Positions 59,774 through 64,000 of a stretch of DNA of 64,000 nucleotides are shown here, piece by piece. The first letter of the stretch is position 1, and each line of letters starts with the position of its first letter. Position numbers and translations under genes: made by a program. Source of the stretch: Azoarcus sp. DD4 (GTDB taxonomy: Bacteria > Pseudomonadota > Gammaproteobacteria > Burkholderiales > Rhodocyclaceae); NCBI RefSeq assembly GCF_006496635.1, contig NZ_CP022958.1, forward strand, positions 2,666,001 through 2,730,000. Direction: 5' to 3'. The notes beneath the pieces are model-generated. The model had not been told where the DNA came from, ran no database searches, and saw only the letters and a program-made list of their open reading frames with translations.

Positions 59774-59805
59774 ACGGGGCCGACACGCCAAGTGTCCGGC
59801 CCCGT
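59774..59805 (+). terminator. Inverted repeat after glnD, upstream of the main terminator
   Basis: The stem ACGGGGCC-GACAC pairs with GTGTC-GGCCCCGT around a short loop with one bulged C. No T-run follows. It lies 6 bp after the glnD stop and may stabilise the 3' end or aid the terminator that begins 15 bp later. Confidence 0.6.
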
Positions 59806-59820
59806 TGCGGTGGGTGCTGC

Positions 59821-59846
59821 CGGGGCGACGTCGCCCCGCTTTTTTT
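59821..59846 (+). terminator. Rho-independent terminator of map-glnD
   Basis: A perfect 18-bp palindrome CGGGGCGACGTCGCCCCG is followed by C and seven T. It stands 53 bp after the glnD stop and 10 bp before the end of the converging UPF0114 gene. Confidence 0.9.
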
Positions 59847-59856
59847 GTTTGCGCGC

Positions 59857-60363
59857 TCAGTGACCCTTGTGACCCAGCTTGTCCATCAGCGCGTACAGCA
59901 CGCCGGAGAACAGGAAGGTGACGTGGATGCCGACCATCCAGCCGAGATGGCGATCCGACAGGTTGCCCACGTTCATGAAGGCCTTCAGCAGTTCGATACC
60001 GGAAATCGCCACGATGGAACCGATCAGCTTGATCTTGAGGTCGGAAAAGCCGATGTGGCCCATCCAGTCCGGCCTGTCCTGGTGGCTGTGGAGGTCTTCC
60101 ATTTTGGAGACGAAGTTCTCGTAGCCGCTGAACATGATGATGACCAGGAGGTTCATGATCAGCGCGATGTCCACCAGCGACAGCACGCCGATGATCATCT
60201 CGCCCCCGCTTGCCGTCATGATGTGGCCGACCAGGTTGGCGATTTCCTTGGCGAATTTCACCAGCAGTACGATCATGGCCAGGACCAGGCCGAAATAAAC
60301 CGGTGCCATCAGCCAGCGGCTACTGAAGAGCACGTGTTCGAACAGCTTTTCGAGACGTTTCAT
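59857..60363 (-). CDS. UPF0114/YqhA-family inner-membrane protein
   Basis: This 168-residue protein matches the YqhA/UPF0114 family, whose function is not established. Three or four hydrophobic helices lie at about 16-38, 52-80, 106-128 and 136-156, with the conserved FSGYENFVSK and DLKIKLIGSIVAISGIELL between them. ATG at 60363 (MKRLEKLFEHVLFSSRWLM) is the family N-terminus; the longer frame upstream reads through the divergent promoter area. It stands alone, converging on glnD and divergent from the FAD protein. Confidence 0.88.
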   Translation of the reverse strand: MKRLEKLFEHVLFSSRWLMAPVYFGLVLAMIVLLVKFAKEIANLVGHIMTASGGEMIIGVLSLVDIALIMNLLVIIMFSGYENFVSKMEDLHSHQDRPDWMGHIGFSDLKIKLIGSIVAISGIELLKAFMNVGNLSDRHLGWMVGIHVTFLFSGVLYALMDKLGHKGH

Positions 60364-60563
60364 GACGCTTCGCAGATGTGAAGGAAGGCGGCATTGTAGC
60401 AGCGGCCTCCGCGGCGCACGCGTTCGGGATTCTGCGATGCAGCATGAAAATGCCCGCAGCGGCCGATGGCGCCGCAACGAGGCCATCCCCCGAGCTTCCT
60501 GTAAAATCCCCCGCCTCCGGCCCTGGCGGCCGAGCCCGATTTAGCCTCCGACACTGGATCCCC

Positions 60564-62177
60564 ATGCTGCGAATCACCGAACTCAGATTGCCCCTCGAAC
60601 ATCCGCCGGAGGCGCTGCGCGCGGCGATCGTGCGGCGACTCGGGATAGGCGCGGACGATCTCGTCGATTTCGCTGTCTTCAAGCGCAGCTACGATGCGCG
60701 CAAGTCGGACGCGCTGACCTTCATCTACACCATCGACCTCACGCTGAAGAACGAGGCCGAGGTGCTGAACAAGTTCGCTGGCGACCGCCACGTCGGGCTG
60801 GCGCCGGACACCAACTACCGCTTCGTCGGACGGGCGCCGGAACACTTCGGCCAGCGTCCGCTGGTGGTCGGTTTCGGCCCCTGTGGCATCTTCGCCGCGC
60901 TGGTGCTGGCGCAGATGGGCTTTCGGCCCATTGTCCTCGAACGGGGCAAGGCCGTGCGCGAACGCACCCAGGACACCTGGGGCCTGTGGCGCAAGCATGT
61001 GCTCAATCCGGAATCCAACGTACAGTTCGGTGAAGGCGGTGCCGGCACTTTTTCCGACGGCAAGCTCTATAGCCAGATCAAGGATCCGAAGCACTACGGC
61101 CGCAAGGTGCTGACCGAATTCGTCAAGGCCGGTGCACCGGAGGAAATCCTCTACGTCAGCAAGCCGCACATCGGCACCTTCCGCCTGGTCGGCATGGTCG
61201 AGACCATGCGGGCGGAGATCGAGTCGCTCGGCGGCGAAATCCGCTTCCAGCAACGCGTAGCCGATGTGCTGATCGACAACGGCCACATCCGCGGCGTGAC
61301 GCTGGCCAGTGGCGAACAGCTGCGCAGCGACCACGTCGTCCTGGCGCTGGGCCACAGTGCGCGCGACACCTTCGAGATGCTGCACGAGCGCGGGGTGTTC
61401 ATGGAGGCGAAGCCCTTCTCGGTGGGCTTCCGCATCGAGCACCCGCAGTCCCTCATCGACAAGGCGCGCTTGGGCAAGTACGCCGGCAATCCGCTGCTCG
61501 GCGCCGCCGACTACAAGCTGGTGCACCATGCGAAGAACGGCCGCTCGGTGTACAGCTTCTGCATGTGTCCGGGCGGCACGGTGGTGGCGGCCACTTCCGA
61601 GCCGAACCGGGTGGTCACCAACGGCATGAGCCAGTATTCGCGCAACGAGCGCAATGCCAATGCCGGCATCGTGGTCGGCATCACGCCGGACGATTACCCG
61701 GGCGGCCCGCTTGCCGGCATTGCCTTCCAGCGCGAGCTGGAGTCGCGTGCCTTCGTGCTCGGCGGCGGCGACTACAACGCCCCGGCGCAACTGGTGGGCG
61801 ATTTCATTGCCGGCCGGCCATCGACCGAACTCGGCGCGGTCGAACCGTCATACAAGCCGGGGATCACCCTGGGCGATCTTTCGACCGCGCTCCCCGCCTA
61901 CGCCATCGACGCGATGCGCGAGGCGATTCCGGCCTTCGAGCGACAGATCAAGGGATTCTCGATGCACGACGCGGTGCTGACCGGGGTGGAGACTCGCACT
62001 TCGTCGCCGCTGCGTCTGACCCGCGGCGACGACTACCAGAGCCTGAACGTCAAGGGCCTCTACCCGGCCGGCGAAGGTGCGGGTTACGCCGGAGGCATCC
62101 TCTCGGCCGGCGTGGACGGCATCCGGGTCGCCGAAGCAGTGGCTCAGGCCATGCTGGAAGAGGCTGGCAAGGCCTGA
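60564..62177 (+). CDS. FAD-dependent dehydrogenase-like protein (COG2509 type)
   Basis: This 537-residue flavoprotein has an N-terminal domain of about 95 residues (MLRITELRLPLEHPPEAL to about FVGRAP) found in this family, then an FAD-binding domain with VVGFGPCGIFAALVLAQMG near residue 100-118. GGAGTFSDGKLY near 160 and a C-terminal GLYPAGEGAGYAGGILSA near 500 follow. The family is widespread in bacteria and plastids, but its reaction is unknown to me. ATG at 60564 was chosen by family N-terminus. A TAAAAT at 60502-60507 could be a -10 element. It ends 3 bp before a converging regulator gene. Confidence 0.85.
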   Translation: MLRITELRLPLEHPPEALRAAIVRRLGIGADDLVDFAVFKRSYDARKSDALTFIYTIDLTLKNEAEVLNKFAGDRHVGLAPDTNYRFVGRAPEHFGQRPLVVGFGPCGIFAALVLAQMGFRPIVLERGKAVRERTQDTWGLWRKHVLNPESNVQFGEGGAGTFSDGKLYSQIKDPKHYGRKVLTEFVKAGAPEEILYVSKPHIGTFRLVGMVETMRAEIESLGGEIRFQQRVADVLIDNGHIRGVTLASGEQLRSDHVVLALGHSARDTFEMLHERGVFMEAKPFSVGFRIEHPQSLIDKARLGKYAGNPLLGAADYKLVHHAKNGRSVYSFCMCPGGTVVAATSEPNRVVTNGMSQYSRNERNANAGIVVGITPDDYPGGPLAGIAFQRELESRAFVLGGGDYNAPAQLVGDFIAGRPSTELGAVEPSYKPGITLGDLSTALPAYAIDAMREAIPAFERQIKGFSMHDAVLTGVETRTSSPLRLTRGDDYQSLNVKGLYPAGEGAGYAGGILSAGVDGIRVAEAVAQAMLEEAGKA

Positions 62178-62180
62178 GCT

Positions 62181-63524
62181 TCAGGCGCCGGTTCGAAACC
62201 GGGCCGGATCAAGGTTGAAGCGCGCGAGCTTGTCGTACAGTGTCTTGCGCGGAATGCCGAGCGCCAGCGCAGCCGCCGCGACGTCGCCGCCGCCTTGCTG
62301 CAGTGCGGTTTCGATCAGGAACTGTTCGAAGGCTGCCAGGCGTTGCGGCATGGCCTGCCCTGCCACCGGCAGTCCTTCGGCCAGGGGGTGCCACAGGCCG
62401 AGCACGTGGCGTTCGGCCGCGTGCTGCAGTTCGCGCACATTGCCCGGCCAATCTGCGGTCATCAGCCAGTCGTGCAGTACCGGAGCAAGCGCGGGGGCGG
62501 GCCGCCCGTAGCGTTCGGCGGCCTTCAGGCAGAAGGCCTGGAACAGCTGCGGGATGTCCTCGCGCCGTTCGCGTAAGGGCGGCAGCGCGACGGTGACCAC
62601 GTTGAGGCGGTAGTAGAGGTCGGCGCGAAAGCGCCCCGCTTCACTCTCCGACTTGAGATCGACCTTGGTGGCGGCAACGATGCGGCAGTCGACCGGCGTC
62701 AGCCGGTTCGAGCCGAGCCGCTCGACCACCCGTTCCTGCAGCACGCGCAGCAGCTTGGCCTGCAGTGCCAGCGGCATGCCCTCGATCTCGTCGAGAAAGA
62801 GGGTGCCGCCGCTGGCGTATTCGATCTTGCCGGCACGGCTGCGGGTGGCGCCGGTGAAGGCGCCCGGCTCCACCCCGAACATCTCGCTTTCGAACACGCT
62901 CTCGGGCAGTGCCGCACAGTTGATCGCAACGAAATTGCCCGTTCGCCTGCGTCCCGCCTCGTGCAGTCCGCGCGCGACGCGCTCCTTGCCGGTACCGGTC
63001 TCGCCGAGCACCAGCACATCGACGTCGGTGTCGGCGAGTTCGGCGATCAGGGCACGGACCTGACGCATGCGCGTGCTGTCGCCGATCAGGCCGCTGCCGG
63101 CGCCGTCGTCGGCCAGCCTGGCCTTGAGCGCACGGTTCTCCAGCACCAGCCGGCGTTTCTCGATGGCGCGTCGCACCACGTCCACCATGGTCTCGGGGGC
63201 GAAAGGTTTTTCGATGAAGTCGTAGGCACCGGCACGCATCGCCTCGACCGCCATCGACACGTCGCCGTGACCGGTGACCAGGATGACGGGCAGATCGGCA
63301 TCGATCTCCATCGTCCGCCGCAGCAGGCTCAGCCCGTCCATGCCGGGCAGCCTCACGTCGGTGACCAGCACCAGCGGCGCATCGCGGCTCAGCTGCGGCA
63401 GGGCAGCCTCAGCGCGTGCGACACCGTCGACAGGCAGATCGGCAAGGGCGAAAGTCTGACAACCGGCCGCGCGCACGGCATCGTCGTCTTCGACGTAGAG
63501 CACCTTGAGTGGGGTTTCGTCCAT
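62181..63524 (-). CDS. NtrC-family sigma-54-dependent response regulator (DctD-like)
   Basis: This 447-residue regulator has a receiver domain (about 5-120) with acidic pocket EDDD, phospho-acceptor Asp in TDVRLPGMDG and Lys in EKPF. An AAA+ domain (about 145-380) follows with Walker A GETGTGKE and the sigma-54 contact loop GAFTGA, then a Fis-type helix-turn-helix at the C-terminus (VAAAALALGIPRKTLYDKLA). It activates sigma-54 promoters when phosphorylated. The kinase gene 10 bp upstream is its likely partner. DctD for C4-dicarboxylate uptake is the closest likeness, but targets are not visible. Confidence 0.94.
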   Translation of the reverse strand: MDETPLKVLYVEDDDAVRAAGCQTFALADLPVDGVARAEAALPQLSRDAPLVLVTDVRLPGMDGLSLLRRTMEIDADLPVILVTGHGDVSMAVEAMRAGAYDFIEKPFAPETMVDVVRRAIEKRRLVLENRALKARLADDGAGSGLIGDSTRMRQVRALIAELADTDVDVLVLGETGTGKERVARGLHEAGRRRTGNFVAINCAALPESVFESEMFGVEPGAFTGATRSRAGKIEYASGGTLFLDEIEGMPLALQAKLLRVLQERVVERLGSNRLTPVDCRIVAATKVDLKSESEAGRFRADLYYRLNVVTVALPPLRERREDIPQLFQAFCLKAAERYGRPAPALAPVLHDWLMTADWPGNVRELQHAAERHVLGLWHPLAEGLPVAGQAMPQRLAAFEQFLIETALQQGGGDVAAAALALGIPRKTLYDKLARFNLDPARFRTGA

Positions 63525-63534
63525 ATACACCTTC

Positions 63535-64000
63535 CTAGACCTGGCCGTCGGCTGGCGGCCAGGTCGCGCGTATTCTTGCGCCGCCGCTGTCCGACGCGCC
63601 GATTTCGAGTTGACCGCCCGAAGCGTCGACCAGATCGCCGACAATGGCCAGTCCCAGGCCCAGGCCATGACCGAGCGGTTTGGTCGAGAAAAAGGGTTGG
63701 GTGATCTTCTCCCGCAGCGCCGCCGGGATGCCGGGCCCGTTGTCCGCTACCTCCAGCCAGCGGCCGGTGTCGTCGCCGTGCGCCCTGAGTTCGATCTGAC
63801 CGTCGGGGCGCCCGGCCAGTGCGTCCATGGCGTTGCCGACGAGGTTGGACGCTACCTGCTCGAGCGCCTGTGGGTCCAGCGGCAGGCTGTCTACGTCGAT
63901 CACCAGCGTGAGGCGGATGCCCGCGGCTTGCAGGCGCTGTTCAAACCAGCTGGCGATGCGTTCGAGCGTCCGTTGTGCCGGCGCGATACCGCCGGCGCTC
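63535..64000 (-). CDS. Sensor histidine kinase, C-terminal fragment (5' end outside window)
   Basis: This is the last 154 complete codons of a histidine kinase reading in from the right edge. The HATPase domain is clear: N box NLVGNAMDAL, G1 box DNGPGIP, F box PFFSTK and G2 box GLGLGLAIV, with the order expected for DctB/NtrB-like kinases. The dimerisation His, sensor domain and membrane segments lie outside the window. It is 10 bp ahead of the sigma-54 response regulator, so the two form a two-component system, perhaps DctB/DctD-like. Confidence 0.92.
   Translation of the reverse strand, partial: SAGGIAPAQRTLERIASWFEQRLQAAGIRLTLVIDVDSLPLDPQALEQVASNLVGNAMDALAGRPDGQIELRAHGDDTGRWLEVADNGPGIPAALREKITQPFFSTKPLGHGLGLGLAIVGDLVDASGGQLEIGASDSGGARIRATWPPADGQV

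Overview
The window looks like a chromosomal segment of a high-GC aromatic-degrading betaproteobacterium of the Azoarcus/Thauera/Aromatoleum type (Rhodocyclales). This is inferred from gene content and order: a catechol meta-cleavage pathway, hpnCDE squalene genes, the rpsB-tsf-pyrH-frr-uppS-cdsA-dxr-rseP-bamA-skp-lpxD-fabZ-lpxA-lpxB-rnhB run, and the bioA-F-H-C-D order. No species-level assignment is possible from the sequence alone.

Bases 1-6960 hold the lower meta-cleavage pathway in three blocks: the end of 2-hydroxymuconic semialdehyde dehydrogenase; dmpE-H-I-F-G, tightly overlapped; and catechol 2,3-dioxygenase with an SDR-like protein lacking its catalytic Ser and Lys and a two-domain tautomerase. 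Copies of a structured palindromic repeat sit exactly in the two gaps between blocks. A strong terminator at 6926-6960 closes the cluster. Together these enzymes turn catechol into pyruvate and acetyl-CoA. A secreted 3-hydroxybutyrate oligomer hydrolase follows (7240-9339).

Bases 9340-13844 are a small accessory segment. A LysR regulator is divergent from a quinone oxidoreductase, with a dyad over the shared promoter, followed by an alpha/beta hydrolase and an SDR. Next come a GAF-GAF-GGDEF-EAL protein (degenerate GGDEF, intact EAL), rluA, tRNA-Leu(UAG) and the dTDP-rhamnose operon rfbBDAC on the minus strand.

Bases 21012-26246 encode a TonB-dependent receptor, an orphan periplasmic substrate-binding protein and a HAMP-GGDEF protein (intact GGDEF and I-site, degenerate EAL). 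This is the best candidate here for an incompletely described sensory system. Facing it is an AttH-like protein/FtsX permease/ABC ATPase operon, and divergent from that operon are hpnC-hpnD-hpnE for squalene synthesis.

Bases 33696-64000 are mainly core functions: an M14 carboxypeptidase, yaaA, biotin synthesis (bioA, F, H, C, D; no bioB), an rRNA methyltransferase, a CopD-like membrane protein, and then the long envelope and translation cluster on the minus strand from rnhB back to rpsB. Divergent from rpsB are map and glnD with a terminator. A UPF0114 membrane protein, a FAD-dependent protein and an NtrC-type response regulator with the end of its sensor kinase close the window. No CRISPR array, IS element, phage gene or rRNA was seen.
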